This document shows positions 1 to 7,672 of a stretch of 64,000 bases of DNA, piece after piece; the stretch's first letter is position 1, and the number at the start of each line of letters is the position of its first letter. Location of the stretch: the NCBI RefSeq assembly GCF_014596475.1, contig NZ_MECJ01000029.1, positions 310,001-374,000 on the forward strand, in the 5' to 3' direction. The position numbers and the translations under genes are program-made. The notes beneath the pieces are model-generated. The model saw only the letters and a program-made list of their open reading frames with translations. It had not been told where the DNA came from and ran no database searches. Source of the DNA: Streptomyces sp. CBMA152 (lineage in GTDB: Bacteria; Actinomycetota; Actinomycetes; Streptomycetales; Streptomycetaceae).

Positions 1-930
1 CGGGAACGCGGGCGCGTCCGGGTCGTCGGGGAAGAGCTTGCCGGAGAACCTCTCGTTGATGCGGTAGTTCGAGCGGATCGTGGAGTGGAAGGCGCGGAAG
101 CCCGCCGCCGAGAACTCGATCGGCATGAACGGCTTCTCGCCGGGGTCGAAGAAGCGCGGCCCGTTGTCGACGATGTCGCGCAGGGTCGCCGGGTCCAGGA
201 AGTGCGGCAGGAACTCGTGGAGGATGATCCACTGGTAGTGCCATTGCACCAGCTGCCGGGCCGAGGCGTACAGGGCCTCGTAGTAGTTGTCGACGTCGAG
301 CAACTGGTCCAGGGTCGCACCGGGCTGCTGCGTCGGCGGCTCATCGGCGGGCTTGGGTGGCAGCCGGCGGCCGAAGGCGTCGGTGATCGTGCCCTGGGCG
401 AGCAGATCCGTGACGTGGTTGTGGAACTTGATCATCTGTAGGTGCAACTGCGCGAGCAGCATGTTCTCGTCGTTGCGCGGGTCGCCGATACGGGCCACGT
501 CGCCGTCGATACGGGCGAAGTCCACCCCGTTGGGATTGATCGCCAACTTCCCCTGCGGCGACCCGTCGTAGAGATGACGGCTGACGACCGGGCCGGCGCC
601 GTACACGGAGTCCATGTCCAGGCGCGGGGTGCGGAAGTCGGTGATGTCGCCGGGCTCGAAACGTCCGCCGAGTACCGACAGGATGTCCATGGTCAGGTCG
701 TGGTCGATGAACTGGCCGAGGAAGGTGAAGCCCGCCGGGATCTCCTGGGAGAGCTGCCCGTCGGAGGTCGGCCCGCCGTCGGCGATCCCGCCCGGCGCGC
801 CGTACTTCAGCGCCAGCGGCAGACCGGTCGCCTTGCGCGGCGCGAGATGCGGGAACATCCGGCCGAAGTCACCGCTGGTCGCGTTGGGGTTGGGGCGGCC
901 GCAGGGGGTGGTGCCGTGGGACGCGGACAT
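1..930 (-). CDS. Animal-type haem peroxidase, C-terminus beyond window
   Basis: Partial gene of 310 codons whose 3' end lies outside the window. The protein resembles the animal haem peroxidase family (peroxinectin/myeloperoxidase fold), which oxidises small substrates with H2O2. Residues 73-80 (QFIDHDLT) carry the expected distal His77. RNDEN at 151-155 carries the conserved Arg152. FRAFHS at 278-283 fits the proximal haem His282. The ATG start is preceded by GGAGCTG about 4 nt upstream. No signal peptide is visible. It sits 2 kb from a vanadium haloperoxidase operon, so two unrelated peroxidase types are clustered. The physiological substrate is unknown. Confidence 0.88.
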   Translation of the reverse strand, partial: MSASHGTTPCGRPNPNATSGDFGRMFPHLAPRKATGLPLALKYGAPGGIADGGPTSDGQLSQEIPAGFTFLGQFIDHDLTMDILSVLGGRFEPGDITDFRTPRLDMDSVYGAGPVVSRHLYDGSPQGKLAINPNGVDFARIDGDVARIGDPRNDENMLLAQLHLQMIKFHNHVTDLLAQGTITDAFGRRLPPKPADEPPTQQPGATLDQLLDVDNYYEALYASARQLVQWHYQWIILHEFLPHFLDPATLRDIVDNGPRFFDPGEKPFMPIEFSAAGFRAFHSTIRSNYRINERFSGKLFPDDPDAPAFP

Positions 931-976
931 GGGGCAGCTCCTCAAGTGGGTTCGTTGGTAAGGGTGTTAGGGGGTG

Positions 977-1060
977 CCCCGCGCCCCTGAGGAGGGCCCG
1001 AAGGGCCCATCAAGGGGCGCGGGGAACTGCGCGAGCAAGCCAGCACGGTCCGCAGACGAA
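977..1060. repeat. Intergenic repeat core, partial copy (hairpin)
   Basis: Arms CCCCGCGCCCCT (977-988) and AGGGGCGCGGGG (1013-1024) pair perfectly. The right flank continues with AACTGCGCGAGCAA and CAGCACGGTCCGCAGACGAA-type sequence shared with the other copies in this window. No terminal inverted repeats are seen. It probably serves as the terminator of the 1084-1798 gene pair. Confidence 0.8.
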
Positions 1061-1083
1061 TATCGGCACCTCCAGCCGCGCGC

Positions 1084-1341
1084 CTAGCGCCCCGTGCCCT
1101 GCCAGATGCTCACCGCGAGCGCGGCGCACGACGTGAGCGCGGCGATCGCGGGCAGCGGCCAGCGGCCGCGCTCCAGGGCGTCGAGCCGGTCGTCGTGCTC
1201 GCCCAGGGTCTTGTCGGTCTGGTCGGCGCGCTGGAGGAGGAGCGCCAAGTCGCCCCGGGTGGTGGCGAATCCGACCTCCACCGCGCGCCGCAGCCGTTCC
1301 AGTTCGATGGCCACTCCTTCGGCCTGGCCGCTGCTCACCAC
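1084..1341 (-). CDS. Small tail-anchored coiled-coil protein, phage-like
   Basis: The 85-aa product has a charged, heptad-like N-terminal half (about residues 8-56) rich in Leu, Glu and Arg. One hydrophobic segment follows at about 62-80, ending a few residues before the C-terminus. Small proteins of this plan (coiled coil, then RRWPLP-like linker, then one membrane helix) are common in actinophage structural or lysis regions, but I cannot name the family. The gene starts inside the last codons of the frameshifted tail-chaperone-like gene (overlap 1335-1341), so the two are probably co-translated. Function unknown. Confidence 0.6.
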   Translation of the reverse strand: MVSSGQAEGVAIELERLRRAVEVGFATTRGDLALLLQRADQTDKTLGEHDDRLDALERGRWPLPAIAALTSCAALAVSIWQGTGR

Positions 1342-1798
1342 GATGCCTCCCTAGGTAGGTGCCTGATCAGGACGGCGAGGCGGCGGGACGAGAGCCTGCC
1401 CCGGTACCAGTCCAGGAGGTCGACGCCGTAGTGGCGCAGCAGCGCCGCTTCCAGCGCCTCGGCGTTGTCGTCGACGTACACACCGAGGCGCAGCCTTCCC
1501 CCAGGCCGAGCCCGGTGTCGCGGCCGTAGGACGCCCAGATCGCCTCGACGTCGCACGCGGAGGCGCGGTGGCGGTCGAAGCGGCGGGACTGCGTCTCGCC
1601 GAGGAGGATCCGCAGCGAGGCGTACGGGTCGTCGCCGCCGAGCGCGCGCAGCTTGTGCGCGGTGTCGCGGGTGAACTCCTGCGGCAGTTCGAAGACCTCA
1701 CCGCCCAGTTCGAAGGCCCAGGCGCGGCCGAGCGCTTCGAGACGCTGGGCGCGGGCCGCGTTGACCCGCGTGACGGGAGTGATAGGGGATGCGGCCAT
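1335..1798 (-). CDS. Phage tail assembly chaperone-like protein with probable -1 frameshift
   Basis: The zero frame starts at ATG 1798 after a GGAGG site and encodes a FELGGEVFELPQEF...DVEAIWASYGRDTGLGLGE type protein. Without a shift it runs into a Ser/Thr/Arg-rich tail and stops at 1367 (143 aa). At GGGGGAA (minus strand, 1502-1496) a -1 shift opens a second frame encoding ALEAALLRHYGVDLLDWYRG...RRLAVLIRHLP and stopping at 1335, giving 154 aa. Both halves look like the G and T parts of actinophage tail assembly chaperones, where a -1 shift is the rule. A hairpin with 9-bp arms follows the slippery site by 4 nt. No tape-measure or tail genes surround it, so it is an orphan, either domesticated or a remnant. 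A plain inactivating indel is the alternative. Confidence 0.65.
1454..1502 (-). promoter_or_regulatory. Candidate -1 frameshift signal: slippery heptamer plus stem-loop
   Basis: On the minus strand G GGG GAA (1502-1496) is followed by a 4-nt spacer. A stem then forms from GCGCCTCGG (1491-1483) and CCGAGGCGC (1462-1454) around a 20-nt loop. Position, order and frame change match programmed -1 frameshifting of siphophage tail genes. Confidence 0.6.
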
Positions 1799-1912
1799 GG
1801 GACCTCCATGAAATGACCTGATCCGTAACGGAGTTGAGAGGAAAGGCGGCGTACCCGTGGGGCAGCGCAGCCGATACAGTCGGTGTCACCTCTTCGGGTG
1901 AGGCAGGGAATA

Positions 1913-2806
1913 GTGACCGTGAACGTGGAAGTGGACGAGGGCGAACGACTGGCCGAGCGGTTCGAGGCCAACCGCACCCACCTGCGGGCCGTCGCCTACC
2001 GGATCCTCGGCTCGCTGAGCGAGGCGGACGACGCCGTTCAGGAAGCGTGGCTGCGGCTCAGCCGCACCGATGTGAGCGAGGTCAAGAACCTCGGCGGCTG
2101 GCTGACCACCGTCGTCGGACGGGTCTGCCTGGACATGCTGCGCTCGCGCGACTCACGGCGCGAGCTGCTGTACGACGAGCCGGTGCCGCCCCCTGCCACG
2201 GGGTACGAGGAGCCGGGCGACCCCGAGCACGAGGTGCTGCTGGTCGACTCGGTCGGCCTTGCGATGCTCGTCGTGCTCAACACGCTGGCGCCCGCCGAGC
2301 GGATCGCGTTCGTGCTGCACGACATGTTCATGGTGCCGTTCGACGAGATCGCGCCGGTGGTGGGGCGCTCGACCGTGGCCACCCGGCAGTTGGCCAGTCG
2401 GGCTCGGCGGCGGGTGCAGGAGTCCGCGCCGGTGCCGGATGCGGATCTGGCTCGGCAGCGGGAGGTTGTGGACGCGTTCTTCGCGGCGTCGCGGGCGGGG
2501 GACTTCGACGCGTTGCTCGAACTCCTCGACCCGGATGTCGTGGTCCGGGCCGACCGGGCGACGGTCGAGGTCGGGGCGCTGGGCGAGGTGCGGGGTGCGC
2601 TTGCCGTGGCCGGGACGTTCAAGGGGCGTGCGCATTACGCGCAACTGGCGTTGGTGGAGGGGTCGGTGGGGGCGGTGTGGGCGCCTTCCGGGTGCCTCAA
2701 GGTTGTCATCGGGTTCACGTTGGTGGACGGTCGGATCTCCGAGATCTCGCTTCGCGCGGACCCGGATCGGTTGCGGCGGCTGGACCTGGCGGTCCTGGCG
2801 GAGTAG
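1913..2806 (+). CDS. SigJ-like ECF sigma factor with SnoaL-like C-terminal domain
   Basis: RNA polymerase ECF sigma factor of the SigJ/ECF41-like architecture. Region 2 has AVAYRILGSLSEADDAVQEAWLRL and region 4 has APAERIAFVLHDMFMVPFDEIAPVVGRS. The last ~110 residues form a SnoaL-like domain (VVDAFFAASRAGDFDALLELLDPDVVVRAD). I prefer GTG 1913, after AGGCAGGG at 1901-1908. The frame is open from GTG 1883, and GTG 1919 is also possible. The carboxymuconolactone-decarboxylase/oxidoreductase partner usual for ECF41 is not adjacent. The DGGGK motif typical of ECF41 tails is not seen. In this family the C-terminal domain takes the place of an anti-sigma factor. Confidence 0.88.
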   Translation: MTVNVEVDEGERLAERFEANRTHLRAVAYRILGSLSEADDAVQEAWLRLSRTDVSEVKNLGGWLTTVVGRVCLDMLRSRDSRRELLYDEPVPPPATGYEEPGDPEHEVLLVDSVGLAMLVVLNTLAPAERIAFVLHDMFMVPFDEIAPVVGRSTVATRQLASRARRRVQESAPVPDADLARQREVVDAFFAASRAGDFDALLELLDPDVVVRADRATVEVGALGEVRGALAVAGTFKGRAHYAQLALVEGSVGAVWAPSGCLKVVIGFTLVDGRISEISLRADPDRLRRLDLAVLAE

Positions 2807-2823
2807 CCCGTACGGGCAGGTGC

Positions 2824-2859
2824 GGCCCACGGTCGGCGTTCGCGGGACGGCCGTGGGCC
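2824..2859 (+). terminator. Stem-loop terminator after the ECF sigma gene
   Basis: GGCCCACGG (2824-2832) pairs with CCGTGGGCC (2851-2859), 18 nt after the sigma factor stop. No T-tract is present, as is usual in Streptomyces. Confidence 0.6.
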
Positions 2860-2866
2860 AACACCT

Positions 2867-2914
2867 TTCGTCTGCGGACCGTGCGTGGCTGGTCGCGCAG
2901 TTCCCCGCGCCCCT
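2867..2914. repeat. Intergenic repeat, half copy
   Basis: TTCGTCTGCGGACCGTGCG, then GGTCGCGCAGTTCCCCGCGCCCCT, is the left half of the palindromic core found at 33847-34030 and elsewhere. The right half is missing. It lies between the convergent sigma and beta-propeller genes. Confidence 0.75.
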
Positions 2915-2929
2915 AAAAGAGCGCGGGCA

Positions 2930-4189
2930 TCAGATCGCCACCAGGCCCTCCGAACCCGGGGCCAAACCGCCCGCGCTCGGGGCCAGTACGCCCTGGCTCA
3001 CCACGCGCGGCGGGTCGTCCTGGACTCCGAAGCCGCGCAGGGGCGTCAGGCCGCCGCTCGCCTCGATGCGCCAGGCCGCGATCGACATCTTGTTGCTGTA
3101 CGGGGTGCCCTCGGTGTAGTTGGGGAGGCGGGGGTCGGCGATCTTCTCGTCGAAGCCGGCGACGATCACGTACAGGTAGAGGCCGTCCTCGGTGATCGCC
3201 ATGTCCTGGGTGGCGTGCTGGTCGCGGGAGATGGCCATGTGGCCGTCCGGCGGGAAGAGCGTGAGCTCGCCGGTGTCGCTGATGCGGAACCCGGCGATGC
3301 TGCCGCTCTGGGCGCTCGCCGCGTAGATCACGCTCGGGTCCAGGACGCTGTTGGCCGTCCAGCAGGTGGTCGCCTCGGTCGTGTCGACCGAGCCGCTGAT
3401 CACCTGGAGGGTGCCGTCCCGGTTGACCCGGTACGTGGACATCGAGCCGAGGAAGTTGTGGCCCCCGACCACCTCGGTCACGAGCAGGAACTCGCCGTGG
3501 AAGGTGGCGGTGAAGGGCGCGGGGCCGTGCGAGTCGTTGCGTACGGGGGCGCCGGCCCGGCCGTAGGCGTCGACGGGGAAGACGTCGATGACGTTGGTCT
3601 GGCGCTCGGTGGCGACCAGCTGGGTGCCGTCGGGCGTGAAGGAGATCTGCGAGGGGCCCGCTGTGGCGCCGCCCACCAGATACTGCAGGGAGCCGTCGAT
3701 GGGGGTGAGCTGGCCGTAGTCGCCGATGGTGAAGCCGGAGACGGCGCCGTCGCCGGAGTTGGCCACGTACAGCAGATTGCCGTGCACGGTCAGGCTGACC
3801 GGGCGCACTCCGCCGGACGGCACCCGGCTGATGTGGCGCAGCCGCTCGCCCTCGATGGCCAGCGAGGAGACCTCGTTGCTGCCCGCGTCGACGCCGAACA
3901 GGAACCGCTTGTCGTCGCTGATGATCAGGGACCCCTGCGAGACCAGCGGGTCGGACGCGTCCTCCAGGTCATAGCTGCGGCCGGCGCCGAGCCCGCCGGT
4001 CGGGTACGTGCCCTTCCTGGTCAGGTTGCCGTAGATGTCCCGGGCGAAGACCGTCACCGAGTTCCCGGTCTCCTGGTTGCTCATGACGTACACGAAGCCG
4101 CCGCGCCGGGGCGGGGCCGTGGTCGGGTCGTCGCCGGGGTGACCGGATCCGAGCTCCGTCACCGCATCAGCAGTCACATTGGTGTCCAC
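2930..4189 (-). CDS. Lactonase-family seven-bladed beta-propeller protein
   Basis: The 420-aa protein has repeated beta-propeller blades with GxLYVANSGDGAVSGF, FTPDGTQLVATERQTNVIDVF and SDDKRFLFGVDAGSNEVSS signatures. It matches the lactonase/YncE-like (6-phosphogluconolactonase-type) superfamily. No TAT or Sec signal is obvious. GTG 4189 is preferred because AGGAAAGGG lies just upstream. The frame is open to GTG 4255, which would give 441 aa and overlap the spacer after the haloperoxidase. It is the third gene of a DoxX / haloperoxidase / propeller operon. The substrate cannot be read from sequence. Confidence 0.85.
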   Translation of the reverse strand: MDTNVTADAVTELGSGHPGDDPTTAPPRRGGFVYVMSNQETGNSVTVFARDIYGNLTRKGTYPTGGLGAGRSYDLEDASDPLVSQGSLIISDDKRFLFGVDAGSNEVSSLAIEGERLRHISRVPSGGVRPVSLTVHGNLLYVANSGDGAVSGFTIGDYGQLTPIDGSLQYLVGGATAGPSQISFTPDGTQLVATERQTNVIDVFPVDAYGRAGAPVRNDSHGPAPFTATFHGEFLLVTEVVGGHNFLGSMSTYRVNRDGTLQVISGSVDTTEATTCWTANSVLDPSVIYAASAQSGSIAGFRISDTGELTLFPPDGHMAISRDQHATQDMAITEDGLYLYVIVAGFDEKIADPRLPNYTEGTPYSNKMSIAAWRIEASGGLTPLRGFGVQDDPPRVVSQGVLAPSAGGLAPGSEGLVAI

Positions 4190-4262
4190 AGTAATTTCCC
4201 TTTCCTGGTGGGGAGTTGTGCGGTTCACGCGATGCAGGAAATTCGCGAGATTCACGACGGCC

Positions 4263-5693
4263 TTATACGGCCGGGCCCGCCGCGTGCGACGCGCGCAGGC
4301 CGTGCGAGGCGATGTCGTTCGCTATGTCGAGGCCGAGGCGGACGCCACCGATCTTGTGGGTGAGGTCCATTTCGCCGGCCGCGTCCGGCGTCCAGCCGTC
4401 GTAATTCCAGTGCACGCCCAGGAATACGCGGCTGATGCTGTTCTCCTTGATCATTTCCCACAGTCCGCCGGGGAAGGAGCGGACGACCCGGGTCCGCACG
4501 ATGCCGTCGGGGCCGCTGTTCACGCCGTCGAGTTCGTCGGAGACGAATTCCAGACCGGCGGCCAGGTTGTCGGGGACGTACGCGCCCTGGTGGTAGAAGT
4601 GCCGCACCGACTGGAAGGCGGCCGCGCCGAAGGTGGCGTGGCCGGACGGGTAGGAGGGGAACGGGGGCGTCCTGTTCACCTTGCCGCCCGGGTTGTTGGT
4701 GCTGGGCGCGCCGAGCGGCAGCCACTCGGGGTCGGCGTCCGGGCCGAGCGCCTCGACGCCGGTCCCGGCCGGGCCGCCGGAGAGGTCGTGCTCGCGCACG
4801 CCGACCACCGGGCGCCACAGGTCGTAGTAGTACTTGTCGAACCAGGCGAGGATGCCCGCGTCCGCCATGGCCGCGTTGACCAGCGCGAACAGCCGCGCGT
4901 TCTGGCCGGTGTCGTTGCCCTGGGCGGCCGCGACCTTGCGGATGATCGTGTTGTAGAGCCGGGGCGGCGTGCCCAGGCCCTTGACCCCGTCGTACGCCCA
5001 GAACATGCCGGTGGCCGTCTCGTTCTGGGTACGGCGGGTGGCCTGGAGCTCGGCGGGGAGCGTGCCCATCAGATGCGGGGCGATGCCCTTGGCGCGCACC
5101 TGGCGCAGGCCCGCGCTGTGGAGCGGGCTGCCGGGCCGCGGCGGGGCGTCGAGGTGGTGGCGCGCGGTGGCCGCGAAGAGGTGGGAGTGGGCGCCGTAGA
5201 AGGCGGCGTAGGGGGTCTGGCCGGGGTCGGCCGGGTCCGCGCGGTGGTGCTCGCGGGCGACCGAGTAGACGTACCCGTCGTCGCCGAGGCCGGGGTCCTT
5301 GGCGCGCAGTGCCAGCAGGGCGCCCGCGACCTTGAGGCCGAAGGCGTGGCCGTCGTCGGTGGCCTGGCCGCCGACGAGTCCGGCCGCGCGGTGCCGGTCG
5401 TTGAAGAAGTCCTTCTGCGCCGGGTACAGCGCGTTCAGGGCCGAGTGCGCGGCGGCGGCGATCGCCGCGTCGGAGGAGGCGCCGACCGGGGCCTGGGGCA
5501 GCGAGGAGCCCAGGTAGCAGTCGTGGCCGGGGTGGATGCCGTAGTAGGCGTCGTGCATCGCGAGATGCGAGATCGCCAGCGCCCGGGAGGCACCGCACGG
5601 ACCCCGCGAGTTGCCCTCGGAGGGGGCGCCCGTGGTGTGGGTCGTGCGGTCGGCCTCCAGGGCGACCGCGTTCCAGTACAGGATCTGATCCAC
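4263..5693 (-). CDS. Vanadium-dependent haloperoxidase (PAP2 superfamily)
   Basis: The 476-aa protein has the complete vanadate-binding motif set of vanadium haloperoxidases. These are K287-x6-R294-P295 (KYYYDLWRP), P349-S350-G351-H352 and S421-R422-x5-H428 (SRVFLGVHW). Such enzymes oxidise halide with H2O2 to hypohalous acid, and PAP2 relatives are phosphatases. No signal peptide is seen. The start is GTG 5693 with AAAGGA upstream. The DoxX-like stop lies 4 nt before the start, so the genes are co-transcribed. Whether it halogenates a natural product or has a defensive role is not shown. Confidence 0.93.
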   Translation of the reverse strand: MDQILYWNAVALEADRTTHTTGAPSEGNSRGPCGASRALAISHLAMHDAYYGIHPGHDCYLGSSLPQAPVGASSDAAIAAAAHSALNALYPAQKDFFNDRHRAAGLVGGQATDDGHAFGLKVAGALLALRAKDPGLGDDGYVYSVAREHHRADPADPGQTPYAAFYGAHSHLFAATARHHLDAPPRPGSPLHSAGLRQVRAKGIAPHLMGTLPAELQATRRTQNETATGMFWAYDGVKGLGTPPRLYNTIIRKVAAAQGNDTGQNARLFALVNAAMADAGILAWFDKYYYDLWRPVVGVREHDLSGGPAGTGVEALGPDADPEWLPLGAPSTNNPGGKVNRTPPFPSYPSGHATFGAAAFQSVRHFYHQGAYVPDNLAAGLEFVSDELDGVNSGPDGIVRTRVVRSFPGGLWEMIKENSISRVFLGVHWNYDGWTPDAAGEMDLTHKIGGVRLGLDIANDIASHGLRASHAAGPAV

Positions 5694-5696
5694 TGG

Positions 5697-6239
5697 TTAT
5701 GTTCCTTTCGCGATACCCCCCGACGTGCTGGTGGTGACGTCGGCGGGGCTGCCGTCCAGAGATTGCTGACGGACAGTCAGAGCGCTGCCGCGGACCGTGG
5801 TCGCGATGACCAGACCGGCGGCGAGCAGGACCACGTCCTTCAGGACGTACTGGCCTTCGAGCGTGGGCATGTGGTGCGGGCCGCCGAACATCCGCCCCGG
5901 CAGCAGCACGACGGGGGTGAGGATGCCGACGAGATGGACCAGGAGCAGCGCCACGGTCGGGCGCATCCACCGCCCGACGAGCAGCAGCACCCCGATCACG
6001 CACTCCAGCGTCGCGACGCAGTCCATGGCGACGGTGGCGGGGACGAGGTGCGGTACGAGCCCGAGGGTGAGCCGGTGCAGGGTCGCGACGACGAGCCCCT
6101 GGGCGGGGCTCAGGTCCGGGAAGTATTTGAGAATCCCGAATCCGAGAAGTACCGCGCCCATGCTGAGTCGAAGTACGGAAATGCTGTGGCGCACCAGCCA
6201 GCGGTGAATTCGGTCTTCTATGCGGTCCGTTCCTGCCAT
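5697..6239 (-). CDS. DoxX/YkgB-like four-helix membrane protein
   Basis: The 180-aa protein has four hydrophobic segments (about 18-36, 58-88, 92-112 and 130-150). Its plan (LRLSMGAVLLGFGILKYFP; LECVIGVLLLVGR; PTVALLLVHLVGILTPVVLLP) is that of the DoxX / DUF417 family, linked to thiol-quinone redox balance and oxidative stress. ATG 6239 follows GAGGAGCGACAAC. It is first in the operon with the vanadium haloperoxidase and the propeller protein, which suggests a membrane redox partner or protection from oxidants. That role is inference. Confidence 0.85.
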   Translation of the reverse strand: MAGTDRIEDRIHRWLVRHSISVLRLSMGAVLLGFGILKYFPDLSPAQGLVVATLHRLTLGLVPHLVPATVAMDCVATLECVIGVLLLVGRWMRPTVALLLVHLVGILTPVVLLPGRMFGGPHHMPTLEGQYVLKDVVLLAAGLVIATTVRGSALTVRQQSLDGSPADVTTSTSGGIAKGT

Positions 6240-6612
6240 GTTGTCGCTCCTCGTGGCGCGAATTGGCCGAAGGGGAGCGCAAAGGTAGTCAACGGACGAG
6301 GTGGCGTCGACGGTGTGAGAGATGGCGGGGTGGCTAACGCGCCAGGGCGTGCAACTGCGGCTTTCCGAGGTTGGGTTGAGCGGACCGCGAAATTCAGAAT
6401 ACGGAAGGCGATCTTACGGGTAACGCAAAGCGGCAGATCTGTCGCCCGGGTGATGGGCGCAGCTCTGCCGCTGCATCAAGTGTGATCCAGGGTCGCCGAA
6501 TCCGCAACTCGTCTTTCGCCGGGGGCATTTGGGCCGGTGCGGGGCATGGGAAATGGCCCCACCCCCGGTGAGGGTGAGGCCATTTCGCGATCTTTACCGG
6601 TCGGCCGGATCC
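6240..6612. other. Intergenic region with two large hairpins
   Basis: No gene is seen in 373 nt. An interrupted inverted repeat at 6430-6471 (outer arms GCGGCAGA and TCTGCCGC, inner CGCCC/GGGCG) could be a regulatory hairpin upstream of the DoxX-haloperoxidase operon. A terminator-like stem at 6550-6586 follows the small HTH gene. The promoter of the operon must lie in the A/T-richer stretch near 6245-6420, but I cannot point to -35/-10 hexamers with confidence. Confidence 0.5.
6550..6586 (-). terminator. Stem-loop terminator after the wbl/HTH operon
   Basis: GAAATGGCC (6550-6558) and GGCCATTTC (6578-6586) form a perfect 9-bp stem whose apical part also contains CCACCC and GGGTG. It lies 27 nt beyond the stop of the 6613-6798 gene. 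Confidence 0.75.
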
Positions 6613-6798
6613 TTAAGTGATCTCGTTACGGTGTACGGACCGCTCGGCCGCGAACACGTCCTCCAGGCGGTACAGCAGCCGTCGTCCCTGTCGGCCCGCG
6701 GACTTCAGATGCCCGAGCTGGACCCACTTGCGGATGGTCGCGGGCGAGACGTCGACCTCGGCGGCGGCGAGGTCGCCCGAGACGAGCGTCGCACTCAT
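6613..6798 (-). CDS. Small MerR/excisionase-like helix-turn-helix protein
   Basis: The 61-aa product is almost entirely one winged HTH: LAAAEVDVSPATIRKWVQLGHLKSAGRQG then RRLLYRLEDVFAAE. This is the DNA-binding unit of MerR/excisionase (HTH_17) proteins. Its ATG overlaps the stop of the upstream zinc-ribbon gene as ATGA (6795-6798), so it is translationally coupled. Similar three-gene sets with a WhiB-like protein occur in actinomycete mobile elements. The target is unknown. Confidence 0.82.
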   Translation of the reverse strand: MSATLVSGDLAAAEVDVSPATIRKWVQLGHLKSAGRQGRRLLYRLEDVFAAERSVHRNEIT

Positions 6799-7334
6799 GA
6801 GGCCCCCTCAAGGACCGGCCCGATGACGGTCTCCACGGCCGTCTCCACCACATGGCGGCAGACCGGGTTCACGCACAGCACCGCGCCGCGCTCCGGGAAG
6901 ATCCGCAGCGAGACCGAGTCGCACGCGGGGCAGCGTCCGTCCAGGCGGATCATCTGCTCCGGGTCGCCCAGCTCGCGGGCGCAGCGCCGCGCCATCCGCC
7001 GCGTCTCGTCCGTCAGATGCTCGGCCAGATCGGGGAACTGCCGTACGCCGTCGAGGAGTTGGGCGATCCGGCGCAGCCGGGCCGGGACCGGGGCCGGGGG
7101 CGCCGGACGCAGGCCGAGCCGTTCGCGTACCGCCTCCTCCAGCTCGACCACGCCGTCGGTGATGTCCCGGACGGCGTCGGAGATGTGCAGCCGGATCGGG
7201 GCGGTGGTGCCCCGCACGGGGCCGCCGCCGTGGCGCTCGCGCAGGCCGCCGCCGGTCGACGGGGCGAGCTCCGCGAGGAGTTCGGGGAACCGGCGGGCCA
7301 GCGACTCCAGCCACACCGCGCCGTCGGCGTTCAT
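6795..7334 (-). CDS. Hypothetical protein with C-terminal zinc ribbon
   Basis: The 179-aa protein starts at ATG 7334, which overlaps the wbl stop as ATGA. Its N-terminal and middle parts are helical and Arg/Glu-rich, with no family I recognise. At about 140-165 it has CPACDSVSLRIFPERGAVLC followed by VNPVC, a Cys4 set typical of zinc ribbons. Coupling to a WhiB-like protein upstream and an HTH protein downstream suggests a DNA- or RNA-related regulatory role, but no function can be assigned. Confidence 0.75.
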   Translation of the reverse strand: MNADGAVWLESLARRFPELLAELAPSTGGGLRERHGGGPVRGTTAPIRLHISDAVRDITDGVVELEEAVRERLGLRPAPPAPVPARLRRIAQLLDGVRQFPDLAEHLTDETRRMARRCARELGDPEQMIRLDGRCPACDSVSLRIFPERGAVLCVNPVCRHVVETAVETVIGPVLEGAS

Positions 7335-7672
7335 CGCGCGGCCTGCTTCGGGATCGCCTGCTGCGGGGTCGACTGCTGTGGCGGCGTGCGCGCGGGCCGG
7401 CGTTTGACCTCGCGGCCGTTGCGCCACAGACGGCCGCCGCTGACGCCGTCGAACCAGGTGTGCGCGGGGTCGACGACGACCTCGCACTCCTTGCGGATGG
7501 GGCACTGATTGCATGCTCGCAATACCGGTTCCGCCTCGGAGGGGACACGGGTGAATACGGAACGCTGTGGAAGGTTCACGCAGGCGGCGGCCCTGCGCCA
7601 GTCGAGTTCATCCGCCGAGCGGGATAAGTCCGAGGTCAAGGGTGTTTTCGGAGTGGTCATGTGTGCGGGCAC
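7331..7672 (-). CDS. WhiB-like [4Fe-4S] transcriptional regulator
   Basis: The 113-aa WhiB-like protein has the four cluster cysteines C31, C54, C57 and C63 in the family spacing C-x22-C-x2-C-x5-C. The GVSGGRLW turn and a basic tail (NGREVKRRPAR) that contacts DNA follow. GTG 7672 is chosen because GGGAGGGG lies 7 nt upstream; ATG 7660 has no such site. Wbl proteins bind the sigma subunit and respond to O2/NO through the cluster. This copy leads an ATGA-coupled three-gene operon divergent from an XRE regulator, more like a mobile-element cassette than a developmental wbl locus. Confidence 0.92.
   Translation of the reverse strand: MPAHMTTPKTPLTSDLSRSADELDWRRAAACVNLPQRSVFTRVPSEAEPVLRACNQCPIRKECEVVVDPAHTWFDGVSGGRLWRNGREVKRRPARTPPQQSTPQQAIPKQAAR

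Noticed and set aside
4179..6485. Long plus-strand open frame across the haloperoxidase operon
   Set aside because: Low-complexity Arg/Gly/Val product, no SD, antisense to three clear genes.
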